A stretch of 64,000 bases of DNA, from NCBI RefSeq assembly GCF_000156335.1, contig NZ_DS999213.1, positions 1,306,679 through 1,370,678 of the forward strand. The letters are read 5' to 3'. The position numbers were made by a program, and so were the translations under genes. The DNA is from Roseobacter sp. GAI101. GTDB lineage: Bacteria; Pseudomonadota; Alphaproteobacteria; Rhodobacterales; Rhodobacteraceae. The notes below the pieces were generated by a model. It searched no databases. It saw only the letters and a program-made list of their open reading frames with translations, and was not told the origin of the DNA. Of this stretch, positions 17,476 to 25,185 are shown piece after piece; the first letter of the stretch is position 1; every line of letters starts with the position of its first letter.

Positions 17476-18419
17476 TCGAACACGCACCGGGGGAAGTAGA
17501 AGGACACCACCCAATTGGGCATATCCACGATCTCTGAAATGCGCAGGTCGCCACAGGTGGACACCAGCATATAGGCATCCTCTGCCGACAGGCCCTGGGT
17601 CTTGCACAGCAGTTCGACCATCTGGCTGACGGCTTCACGCGCGCCCGTCATCAGATCTGGACCAATGCCTGTCGTGACCTCGTACCCCTTGGCATCAAGG
17701 TGGTTTGTCACCGGCCCCGGTGTCGTGAAACGCGGCATTTTCAACTGCGCATCCTTTATCAGGTCAAGCGTCACCGTAGCGTCCATCGGGCTTTCGATCG
17801 CCGTACCGCAGACTTCGCCGTCGCCTTGGGCCGCGTGCGTGTCCCCGATCGAGAACAACGCCCCCGCGACTTCGACGGGCAGGTACAAGGTGGTCCCTGC
17901 CGCCAGATCGCGGATATCAAGGTTGCCGCCGACGCGCCGTGGCGGAACGACGGAATGCAACCCCGGTTCTGCCAAGGCACAGCCGATGGTGCCCGCAAAC
18001 GGCTTGAGAGGGACACGCCCGTTCTTGCCGAACAATGCAGGTTCCAAGGTGTCGGGATCGTATTTCCAGATCGTCAAAGCAGGATCTTCGAACTGGTCCG
18101 CCAAAAGGCCGAAGCCGGGGATGTTCGCCGTCCAGCCGAAACCGGACGGCGCAAAACCTTCGATGGTGATTTTCAACGCATCACCTGGTTCGGCCCCCTC
18201 GACATAGACCGGACCGGACACCGGATTGATCTTGCCGAAATCCATCGCAGCCACGTCGGCAACGGTACTGTCCGGCGTAAGCTGTCCGGCAGAGCTGTCG
18301 TGGCACTCGAATTCAATCGTTTCACCGGGGGCCACCGTGAGGGCCGGGACAAACGAGTTGTCCCAGCCGAAGTGGTGGCTTGCGCCGTGAATGGTGTAGT
18401 CAGGACATTTATTGCACAT
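17472..18419 (-). CDS. Acetamidase/formamidase family protein
   Basis: A 315-residue member of the FmdA/AmdA family, the short form (the Methylophilus formamidase has about 400 residues). Landmarks are HHFGWDNSFVPALTVAPGE (about 15-33), SGPVYVEGAEPGDAL and GDTHAAQGDGEVCGTAIE (about 192-209), the most conserved block. The enzyme hydrolyses formamide or acetamide to ammonia and the acid. It is embedded in a transporter operon: it overlaps the binding-protein stop by 11 bases and the ATPase start by 4. The AmiC-like sensor at the head of the operon also points to a small amide inducer. Formamide, acetamide, or an amide made from another imported compound are all possible. Confidence 0.9.
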   Translation of the reverse strand: MCNKCPDYTIHGASHHFGWDNSFVPALTVAPGETIEFECHDSSAGQLTPDSTVADVAAMDFGKINPVSGPVYVEGAEPGDALKITIEGFAPSGFGWTANIPGFGLLADQFEDPALTIWKYDPDTLEPALFGKNGRVPLKPFAGTIGCALAEPGLHSVVPPRRVGGNLDIRDLAAGTTLYLPVEVAGALFSIGDTHAAQGDGEVCGTAIESPMDATVTLDLIKDAQLKMPRFTTPGPVTNHLDAKGYEVTTGIGPDLMTGAREAVSQMVELLCKTQGLSAEDAYMLVSTCGDLRISEIVDMPNWVVSFYFPRCVFE

Positions 18420-20049
18420 CGGTTACATACACATAGTCATAGTTGACGGGGATCGAGACAGGATCGACGTACAGCTTGTCGTCGCCGCCCATACGCTCGG
18501 ACTTCATGGTATAGCGCTGTTCATTGAACACGGGCACCCATGGGGCATCTTCCATGACTTTCATGTAGATGTCGGACCACATTTTCAGACGCTCATCGAC
18601 CTTTGCGGGGTCCGTCATGCTGTCTGCCTCGACCGCCATCGCGTCGATGTCGGCGTTGCAATACCACGACCAGTTCCACCCGCCCTGCACCGCGCCATCA
18701 CAGCCCAGGATCGGGCCGTAAAAGTTTGAAGCGTCTGGGAAATCCGCGATCCAAGCCATGCCACCGGACCAGATCATAGGTGCCTGATCCGCCTCGCCGC
18801 CCGCAGCAATCACGCTGGCCTGTGCAAGAGATTGGATCGATGCCTTGATGCCGATCTTGGACAGGTCCTGCTGGATCGCCTGGGCAATGCGCGGGTTCGG
18901 GTCGGTGTTCATCACGAACAGTTCCGTCTCGAACCCGTCGGCAAAGCCTGCGTCTGCCAACAGAGCCTTGGCACCATCCGGATCATAGGCATAGCCCGCG
19001 TAGCCTTCGGTGTAGCCGGGCATGGACGGTGGCAGCGGTTGGGTTGCAGGCACGGCGCGACCGTTGATCACCTGGGTGATGCGTTCCTTGTTGATCGCCA
19101 TGTTGACAGCCTTGCGGACATCCACGTTGTCAAAGGGCGGCATTTTCACGTTCAGCGTGATGTAGCCGGTGTGCAACTGGCCACCTTCGATGACCCGCGC
19201 CGCCTGGGCCGGATCACCCATGACTTCCTGGAACTTCGCTGGCGGAATGCCGTCGCCGGGCACATCGACCTCACCGTTTTGCAGACGCAGCAAGGCGACG
19301 ATCGGCTCCTGCCCCACTTCGAAGGTTACGCTGTCCAGATAGGGCAGCCCCTCACGCCAGTAGTCTTCGTTCTTGGCGAAAACCAGCTTCTGGCCAATGG
19401 TCCAATCGGCAAGCTTGAATGCGCCCGTGCCCATCGCCGTTTTGCCGAAATCTTCGCCCGCGGCCTCGACCGCTTCCTTGGCGACGACCGAGGCAAAGTT
19501 CAGCCCCATCACGTGCAGGAATGTCGCGTCAGGGCGTGACAGCGTGATCTCGACCGTCTGGTCGTCCAATACCTTCACACCGGAAAGCGTGTCGGCCTCG
19601 CCCGAGGAAATCGCGTCGTAGCCGGCGATCGAGCCAAAGAAACCGGCACCGGGGCTTTGCGTAGTAGGGTTGGTCACGCGGTCAAGCGAGTATTTCATGT
19701 CATCTGCTGTCATCACGCGGCCGTTGTGGAACTTTACGCCTTCGCGCAGCTTGAAGGTGAAAACCATGCCGTCGTCGGAAATCTCGTAGCTTTCGGCCAG
19801 TCCCGGACGCAGTTCCGTCGTGCCGGGTTCGTAATCCATCAGCCCGTCGTAAAGCGATTTGATCATCGACCAGTTCTGCCAGTCATAGCCGATGGCAGGG
19901 TCCAGCGTGGCCACGTCGTCCTTGTAGGTCACGGTGATGTTGCCCCCGGATTTTGCATCCGGATCAAGCATGGAATGGCTTTCGGCACTTGCCAACTGAG
20001 GCAGGCCAAGGGCGGCCACGAGGGCCGAGGTTGTAAGCAGCTTCTTCAT
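18409..20049 (-). CDS. ABC transporter substrate-binding protein (peptide/nickel, SBP_bac_5 family)
   Basis: A 546-residue periplasmic binding protein with a signal peptide (1-22, ending ASA) and the family features GGNITVTYKDDVATLDPAIG near the mature start and LREGVKFHNGRVMTADDMKY near 105-125. CAGGAG precedes the ATG. It lies 28 bases after the permease stop. Genes of this class bind peptides, but also many opines and small amides. With the formamidase next to it, a small amide or N-acylated compound is a reasonable ligand. That is inference. Confidence 0.9.
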   Translation of the reverse strand: MKKLLTTSALVAALGLPQLASAESHSMLDPDAKSGGNITVTYKDDVATLDPAIGYDWQNWSMIKSLYDGLMDYEPGTTELRPGLAESYEISDDGMVFTFKLREGVKFHNGRVMTADDMKYSLDRVTNPTTQSPGAGFFGSIAGYDAISSGEADTLSGVKVLDDQTVEITLSRPDATFLHVMGLNFASVVAKEAVEAAGEDFGKTAMGTGAFKLADWTIGQKLVFAKNEDYWREGLPYLDSVTFEVGQEPIVALLRLQNGEVDVPGDGIPPAKFQEVMGDPAQAARVIEGGQLHTGYITLNVKMPPFDNVDVRKAVNMAINKERITQVINGRAVPATQPLPPSMPGYTEGYAGYAYDPDGAKALLADAGFADGFETELFVMNTDPNPRIAQAIQQDLSKIGIKASIQSLAQASVIAAGGEADQAPMIWSGGMAWIADFPDASNFYGPILGCDGAVQGGWNWSWYCNADIDAMAVEADSMTDPAKVDERLKMWSDIYMKVMEDAPWVPVFNEQRYTMKSERMGGDDKLYVDPVSIPVNYDYVYVTDVQ

Positions 20050-20077
20050 TCTGAGTTACTCCTGTTGGGGTGGTTTT

Positions 20078-20998
20078 TTAGCGGACCTTGATCCGCGGGT
20101 CGGCAAAGAGTGACGCGATATCCGCCACAAGGTTGCCAATGACGATGGCGCAGGCTGAAACCAGCGTGACGCCCATGATGATCGGAATGTCCACGCGCTG
20201 GATCGCCTGCCACGCAAGCTGCCCGATCCCCGGCCAGCCAAAGACGGATTCCACGACGACAATCCCGCCCATGAAAATCCCCACGTCGATCCCGATCATC
20301 GCAATGATCGGCAGGATGGCGTTGGGCAGTGCGTGACGCAGCAGGACACGCATCCGGCCCAATCCCTTGGCCCGCGCCGTGCGGATGAAATCTTGCCGCA
20401 GCACGTCGATCATCGAGGACCGCATCATGCGGCTGTACCAGCCCGACCCGAGGACCCCCAAGGTGATGGCGGGCAAGACCAGATGGGCAAATGTTCCGTA
20501 GCCGCCGATCGGGAACCAGTGCAGTTGCACCGCAAAGACATAAAGCATCAAAAGCCCCACCACGAATTGCGGTGCAGATACGCCGACGAAGCTGGCGATC
20601 ATCAAGGCATTGTCTGTCGTCGTGCCACGCCGCAGGGCCGCGACGACGCCCATCGTCAGTCCCAGCACCAACTCGCAGACAATCGCCCCCAGCATCAGCA
20701 GCAAAGACGCTGGCAATCTCGACGCGATCAGCGTGCTGACTTCGGTCTTTTGCAAATACGACCGCCCAAGGTCACCTTGGACAAGGTTTCCCAGATACCG
20801 GGCATATTGCACGATGAAAGGCTGATCGAGTCCCAGCTGCGCACGGATGTTCGCCACGGTTTCCGGCGTGGCAGAGCGACCGGCAATCTGGCGCACGGGA
20901 TCCGCAGGCAAAAGATACAGCAGTGCAAAGGTGATGAAGGACACCCCCAGCAGGATCAACGCCGACTGGATGAGACGTTTTGCGATAAAAGCCAGCAT
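20078..20998 (-). CDS. Dipeptide-type ABC transporter permease (DppB)
   Basis: A 306-residue inner-membrane permease with six hydrophobic segments and the DppB coupling motif near RTARAKGLGRMRVLLRHALP. It begins MLAFIAKRLIQSALILLGVS, typical of DppB. The ATG at 20998 shares a base with the DppC stop, which fits the gene order DppC then DppB. The upstream in-frame extension lies wholly inside the DppC gene and is not used. It pairs with the other permease and with the fused ATPase downstream. Confidence 0.92.
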   Translation of the reverse strand: MLAFIAKRLIQSALILLGVSFITFALLYLLPADPVRQIAGRSATPETVANIRAQLGLDQPFIVQYARYLGNLVQGDLGRSYLQKTEVSTLIASRLPASLLLMLGAIVCELVLGLTMGVVAALRRGTTTDNALMIASFVGVSAPQFVVGLLMLYVFAVQLHWFPIGGYGTFAHLVLPAITLGVLGSGWYSRMMRSSMIDVLRQDFIRTARAKGLGRMRVLLRHALPNAILPIIAMIGIDVGIFMGGIVVVESVFGWPGIGQLAWQAIQRVDIPIIMGVTLVSACAIVIGNLVADIASLFADPRIKVR

Positions 20999-21903
20999 CA
21001 CCCACGCCCCCGCTGTGTCGGGTCCAGCACATCGCGCAGCGCATCGCCCACCAGATTGAAGGCCAGGGCTAGGGTCACGATTGCCAGGCCGGGGAAAAAG
21101 ACGAGCCAAGGGGCGGCCTGAAAATAGGTCTGGTTTTCAAAGATGATATTGCCCCAGCTTGGTGTGGGGGGCTGCACGCCGACCCCCAGAAAGCTCAGCG
21201 TCGCCTCAAGCAAGACGGTCGTCGATATGCCCAAAGTGCCCCACACAATGATGGTGGGCGTCAGATGCGGCAGGATATGGCGGAACAGGATGCGCAGGTT
21301 GCCCGCGCCCAGGGTCCGCTCGGCCGCGATGAATTCGCGCTGCGACAGGCTGGCGGTTTCAGCGTACAAAACCCGCGCGGTCTGCACCCAGTTCACCGTC
21401 GCGATCACCATCGCCACGATCCACAGCGACGGCTGGAAAATCGCGGCCAGACAAATCGCCAGCAGCAATGCGGGAAAGGCCATCATCAGATCAGTGAACC
21501 GCATCAGGATGCTGCCCAAGATACCGCCGAAATATCCCGCCGTGACCCCCACGAACGTCCCGATGATCAGCGCAACACCGTTGGCGACCAACCCGATGAT
21601 CAACGACGTCCGCGCGCCGTAAAGAATGCGCGTCAGCAGATCACGGCCCAGCAGGTCCGTCCCCAGGGCAAACTGCGTACCCGGTGCCATCGGGGCCCCC
21701 TGCATCGTCAGCCCGTCGAACATCTGGTCATTCGGATCGAACGGGGTAAGGACAGGTGCAAATATCGCGCCGAACAGCGTGACAAGGATTAGCGCCATGC
21801 CGAACAGGGCCAGTTTGCGCTTTCGCAAGCGCTGCCAGACCGTCGGCGGCAGCAAAACGGTGTTTGTGTCAGCTACAGTCACGGAAAGCTCCTGTCGTTT
21901 CAT
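20998..21903 (-). CDS. Dipeptide-type ABC transporter permease (DppC)
   Basis: A 301-residue permease with an N-terminal cytoplasmic arm (RLRKRKLALFG, about 26-36) and six hydrophobic segments. The DppC signature GTDLLGRDLLTRILYGAR lies near 84-101, and the coupling loop reads ERTLGAGNLRILFRHILP. Unusually, DppC comes before DppB here. Its start overlaps the end of the ANTAR gene by 35 bases, tying transporter synthesis to that of the regulator. Confidence 0.92.
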   Translation of the reverse strand: MKRQELSVTVADTNTVLLPPTVWQRLRKRKLALFGMALILVTLFGAIFAPVLTPFDPNDQMFDGLTMQGAPMAPGTQFALGTDLLGRDLLTRILYGARTSLIIGLVANGVALIIGTFVGVTAGYFGGILGSILMRFTDLMMAFPALLLAICLAAIFQPSLWIVAMVIATVNWVQTARVLYAETASLSQREFIAAERTLGAGNLRILFRHILPHLTPTIIVWGTLGISTTVLLEATLSFLGVGVQPPTPSWGNIIFENQTYFQAAPWLVFFPGLAIVTLALAFNLVGDALRDVLDPTQRGRG

Positions 21904-22468
21904 TATGTTTCACGATCTCGACGGCCGCGTCTTCCATCGTTGTTTGCCACGCCATCGCAAGCTGGCGCAGACCATCATAGGCCGTCTCTTGAGAACCGGT
22001 TTTCTCGGCCAGGATCGTTACGGCGCGCACGATCGTCTGGCGGGCGGACAGCCGTTCCCGCAGCGATGCAATCTCGGCCAGCAGCGCCTTGCGCCGTTCA
22101 AACGATTGCCGCGCCATCAACAAGGCCGCAAACACACCGCTGGCCGCCAGGGGTTTGACCAAAAGGGCATCGGCCCCCGTCCGTGACGCCCATTCGATCC
22201 GCCCCGGGGCCTCTGACCCGACCAGCGCGATCATCGGCATCGGCGCGTTTCCCGCAGGCCAGGGGAACTGTTCATCATGCCCCGCGTCCGTGTCGTACAG
22301 GACGAAATCCGCCGTGATCGCAGAGGCCGGCACCTTCGGCCAAGCCACCTCTACGTCCAGACCGATCGCGCGTAACTGGCGCAGCAGGACCGCAAGCCTG
22401 TCATGTTCGGGGTGCAGGACGATGGCCCTTGCCCCCTCAAGCCCGGCGATGTCGATCTGTTTCTTCAT
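21869..22468 (-). CDS. ANTAR-domain antitermination regulator, AmiR-like
   Basis: A 199-residue protein. Residues 1 to about 125 form a pseudo-receiver domain without the phosphorylated aspartate pocket. A short coiled coil (about 125-150) leads to a C-terminal ANTAR RNA-binding domain (about 138-190: RQTIVRAVTILAEKTGSQETA...LRQLAM). This is the AmiR/NasR design. Such proteins bind hairpins in nascent leader RNA and prevent termination. It overlaps the AmiC-like gene by 4 bases, as amiC and amiR overlap or abut in Pseudomonas. A leader with hairpins and a terminator lies before the AmiC-like gene, so the pair probably controls its own operon. Confidence 0.9.
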   Translation of the reverse strand: MKKQIDIAGLEGARAIVLHPEHDRLAVLLRQLRAIGLDVEVAWPKVPASAITADFVLYDTDAGHDEQFPWPAGNAPMPMIALVGSEAPGRIEWASRTGADALLVKPLAASGVFAALLMARQSFERRKALLAEIASLRERLSARQTIVRAVTILAEKTGSQETAYDGLRQLAMAWQTTMEDAAVEIVKHNETTGAFRDCS

Positions 22469-23544
22469 GCGCGCACCACCGTCAGGCTGGGGTCGCGGAA
22501 CTGCGGGTGCCGTGACGGCCGGGTCAGGTACGGGTCGGGCGCGATATCGGTCCAGCTGTGCAAAATCTCGAAGGCCCCGCCGCGCACCTGCGCGATATGC
22601 ACGTCCAAGGTTTTGTGGTGGGTGGCCGGATCAATCCCGTAGCGCGCGCCATGTTCGGCCAGATAGCTGTCGAAGGGGCCGCTCACGCCCTCTGCCAGGA
22701 TCGCCGCAAGGGTAAGCACCGATTGAAAGGCCGTCCGTTCGAGGGAAGACCCGCGCCCATCAGCCGTCGGCGTTTCACAAAATGACGGGCCGACCGAGAT
22801 CATCCCCTCTGCCGCATCCCCCAGGACCGGCAGTTCGGCCTCTGTCAGGTTGCAGGACAACAAGGGGCAGTTTTCAGGCGCGAAATGCGGATCGCGTCGG
22901 CCCAGGTCCGCGTAGGCGGCGATGAACGCGTAGGATGACGCCCCTACCAGCGAATTCAGGACAAAGCTCGGGCGGGCGCGCTCGATCTCGGCGATCAGGG
23001 CCTCTACCGACATGTCGCCCAGTGGCAGATAGCGTTCGCCCAACACTCTGCCGCCGGAAGCTTCCAACCGCGTCCGTGCCACGCGGCATGTCTCCCAACC
23101 CCAGATGTAGTTGGAGCCGACAAGGTAACCCTGGTTGCCGAAATGCCGCTGCGCCCACCCCAATATCGGGAGGATATTCTGGTTGGTCGCCGCATGGGAA
23201 TAGACCACCCGCGCCGAGGTCTCGAACCCCTCATACGGCACGTTGTACCACAGCGTCGCTTGGGCGCGGTCCAGTTCGGGGATGACTTCCTTGCGGCTTG
23301 ATGACGTGACGCAGCCCACGACATGTTTCGCGCTGGAGTTGCTTAAAATATCAGCGCACATGGGGGCATAGTTGCTAAGGTCACAGGCCGGATCGCGCGT
23401 GATCGGCGTGAAACTTACCGGAATCGCCCTGTCTTGATTGACGGCCTCGATCGCTTCCATCGTCCCGATGAACAATGGCTCTGACAGCGCCTGATAGGTG
23501 CCGGAACGAGAGTACAAAACACCGATATCAAAAGTCTCGGACAT
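22465..23544 (-). CDS. AmiC-like ligand-binding sensor (periplasmic-binding-protein fold, cytoplasmic)
   Basis: A 359-residue Leu/Ile/Val-binding-fold protein without a signal peptide, beginning FDIGVLYSRSGTYQALSEP. It resembles AmiC and the UrtA/FmdD receptors, with LWYNVPYEGFETS and YLVGSNYIWGWE motifs. AmiC holds AmiR inactive and releases it when an amide binds. The absence of a signal peptide and the adjacent ANTAR gene support the cytoplasmic sensor role over a transport receptor. The ATG at 23544 is chosen because GGGGAA precedes it and because the upstream in-frame codons are the leader terminator itself. Confidence 0.88.
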   Translation of the reverse strand: MSETFDIGVLYSRSGTYQALSEPLFIGTMEAIEAVNQDRAIPVSFTPITRDPACDLSNYAPMCADILSNSSAKHVVGCVTSSSRKEVIPELDRAQATLWYNVPYEGFETSARVVYSHAATNQNILPILGWAQRHFGNQGYLVGSNYIWGWETCRVARTRLEASGGRVLGERYLPLGDMSVEALIAEIERARPSFVLNSLVGASSYAFIAAYADLGRRDPHFAPENCPLLSCNLTEAELPVLGDAAEGMISVGPSFCETPTADGRGSSLERTAFQSVLTLAAILAEGVSGPFDSYLAEHGARYGIDPATHHKTLDVHIAQVRGGAFEILHSWTDIAPDPYLTRPSRHPQFRDPSLTVVRA

Positions 23545-23555
23545 GGATTCCCCAT

Positions 23556-23600
23556 AAAAAAAGCCCCGACGAAGCAACAGCATGTTACTTTTGTCGAGGC
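23556..23600 (-). terminator. Intrinsic terminator in the leader of the amide operon
   Basis: Read on the minus strand, GCCTCGAC (23600-23593) pairs with GTCGGGGC (23570-23563), allowing one G-U, and seven U residues follow (23562-23556). The tract ends only 11 bases before the AmiC-like ATG. A terminator placed just before a regulatory operon encoding an ANTAR protein is the classic target arrangement for antitermination. Confidence 0.85.
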
Positions 23601-23625
23601 CCGAATGCCTGCCTGGCGAACGCCA
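23597..23625 (-). promoter_or_regulatory. Tandem leader hairpins, candidate ANTAR-responsive antiterminator
   Basis: TGGC-GTTC-GCCA (23625-23614) is followed 3 bases later by AGGC-ATTCGG-GCCT (23610-23597), a perfect 4-bp stem with a hexaloop starting in A. The GCCT of the second hairpin is also the 5' end of the terminator stem, so the two structures exclude each other. Known ANTAR targets are two hairpins with hexaloops having A at position 1 and G at position 4. The second loop has A1 but C4, and the first is a tetraloop, so the match is partial. Confidence 0.6.
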
Positions 23626-23871
23626 ATGCATGATCTGATTTAAGATCACCATTGCAATCTGGGTGAAAACTTTGGCCGCCGCAAATCAAAAACGCATTTC
23701 GCTGACCGAAAACCGTCACCGCCGAAAGAGTGACTATTTTTTATGCAGCACAGGCCGTGAGAAATTGCCGAAGGTATGACCGTCGGGCAAAAACCGCCCT
23801 GACTGGCGCGCATACATGCGTTTGCTGAAACACGTCCTGGGTCGTTTCAGGATAGTTTGCAGGTCTCGAGG

Positions 23872-25185
23872 TCAGCTTTCCCGGAAAGCGCGGCTGAAGT
23901 AGACCGTGAGCGGTTTTGCCAGATAGCTGAGAGGTGACCGGTCTCCGGTCTTGATAAACGCCTCGACCGGCATGCCGGGCAACAGGATCTGACCCTCGAG
24001 TTTTTCGAGTTCGCCAGCCTCGGGGATCAATTCGACACGGTAAAATGACACGCCGGTTACCTCGTCGCGAAACACGTCGGCAGACAGTTTCGTGACCCGC
24101 CCCAGAATGGAAGGCGTCATCCGTTGGTCAAACGCCGCAAAGCGCAGATCAGCGACCTGCCCCACATGCACCTGATCGACATGGATCGCGTCAATCGACG
24201 CCGAGATAACAAGCGACCTGTCTTGCGGGATCACGAACATCACAGGTTCGGCGGCAGAAACGACCGATTGCAGGGCAAAGATCGTCGACCCATAGATGAT
24301 CCCGCTGACCGGTGACCGGATCTCCATGCGCGACAGCGTTTCTTTCGAACTGAGCCGCCGCTGGAACAGTTCGGTTTCGCTGAACTGGAGGTCGCGCAGG
24401 GTGGTGATGGCGTCTTCCCTGATCCGCGAGGTCAGTGAAATCGTTTCGATGTTCAGCGACGCGATGCGGTCGCGCATTTCAGCGACCTTCGCATCCAGAC
24501 TTCCGATCTCGCCATTCAGCCGCGCCTGTTCGCGGCGCAACGACGATACCCGGGCCGCAGGGGACAACCCTTTTTCGAACAGGGTTTCACTGTCCTTCAG
24601 CTCGACCTCGATCAAGGTTCTCTGGGTCTCGAGCGCGGCGAGCTGGGCCGTAGCACCTTTGATCTGGTTCTCTGTCTGGTTGATCTGTTCAGAAATCTGT
24701 TCCGACTTCTGCTGCAAGGTCGTCGCGCGCGCCTCGAACAGCCGTTGCTGGCCGTCGATCAGCCGCTGGACCGTGGCGTCATCGGCCAACGCCTCGCGTA
24801 GGTGGTCAGAAATCACGAGGTCATCCAGGCCGTCGCGCTCGGCCTCCAGCCGGGCCTTTCGCGCGAGGATTTCATAGAGCTGCCCTTCGATGATCGCCAG
24901 TTCGGCACGCTCGAGCGAGGCGTCCAGCCGAAGCAGAACATCGCCGGCACTGACCATATCACCATCATGGACCAGAATTTCGCCGACCACCCCGCCTTTG
25001 GGATGCTGCACGACCTGCCGGTTGGATTCGACCTGAACGCTGCCTGATGCGATGATGGCACCCGCGATCCTTGACTGGATGCCCCAGACCCCGAGGGCCA
25101 GCACCAACACCGCAAGGGCCAGAAATCCAAGACCAAGTGGCAGTGTCGCCTTCCACTTGCGTTTGACGCGAGGTTTACGGCTCAT
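23872..25185 (-). CDS. Type I secretion membrane fusion protein (HlyD/PrtE family)
   Basis: A 437-residue periplasmic adaptor. A short basic cytoplasmic arm and one membrane helix (about 15-37) are followed by a first lipoyl half (VQVESNRQVVQHPKGGVVGE, about 46-65). A long coiled coil covers about 100-285, with the second half and beta-barrel after that (RSPVSGIIYG, about 297-306). It bridges the inner-membrane ABC exporter and a TolC-type outer-membrane channel. Its start overlaps the ABC gene by 4 bases. No TolC-type gene or RTX substrate gene is adjacent. Confidence 0.92.
   Translation of the reverse strand: MSRKPRVKRKWKATLPLGLGFLALAVLVLALGVWGIQSRIAGAIIASGSVQVESNRQVVQHPKGGVVGEILVHDGDMVSAGDVLLRLDASLERAELAIIEGQLYEILARKARLEAERDGLDDLVISDHLREALADDATVQRLIDGQQRLFEARATTLQQKSEQISEQINQTENQIKGATAQLAALETQRTLIEVELKDSETLFEKGLSPAARVSSLRREQARLNGEIGSLDAKVAEMRDRIASLNIETISLTSRIREDAITTLRDLQFSETELFQRRLSSKETLSRMEIRSPVSGIIYGSTIFALQSVVSAAEPVMFVIPQDRSLVISASIDAIHVDQVHVGQVADLRFAAFDQRMTPSILGRVTKLSADVFRDEVTGVSFYRVELIPEAGELEKLEGQILLPGMPVEAFIKTGDRSPLSYLAKPLTVYFSRAFRES

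Noticed and set aside
23826-23849. TGAAAC/GTTTCA hairpin after the secretion adaptor gene
   Set aside because: Stem is short and no U-tract follows on the coding strand, so it is not listed as a terminator.
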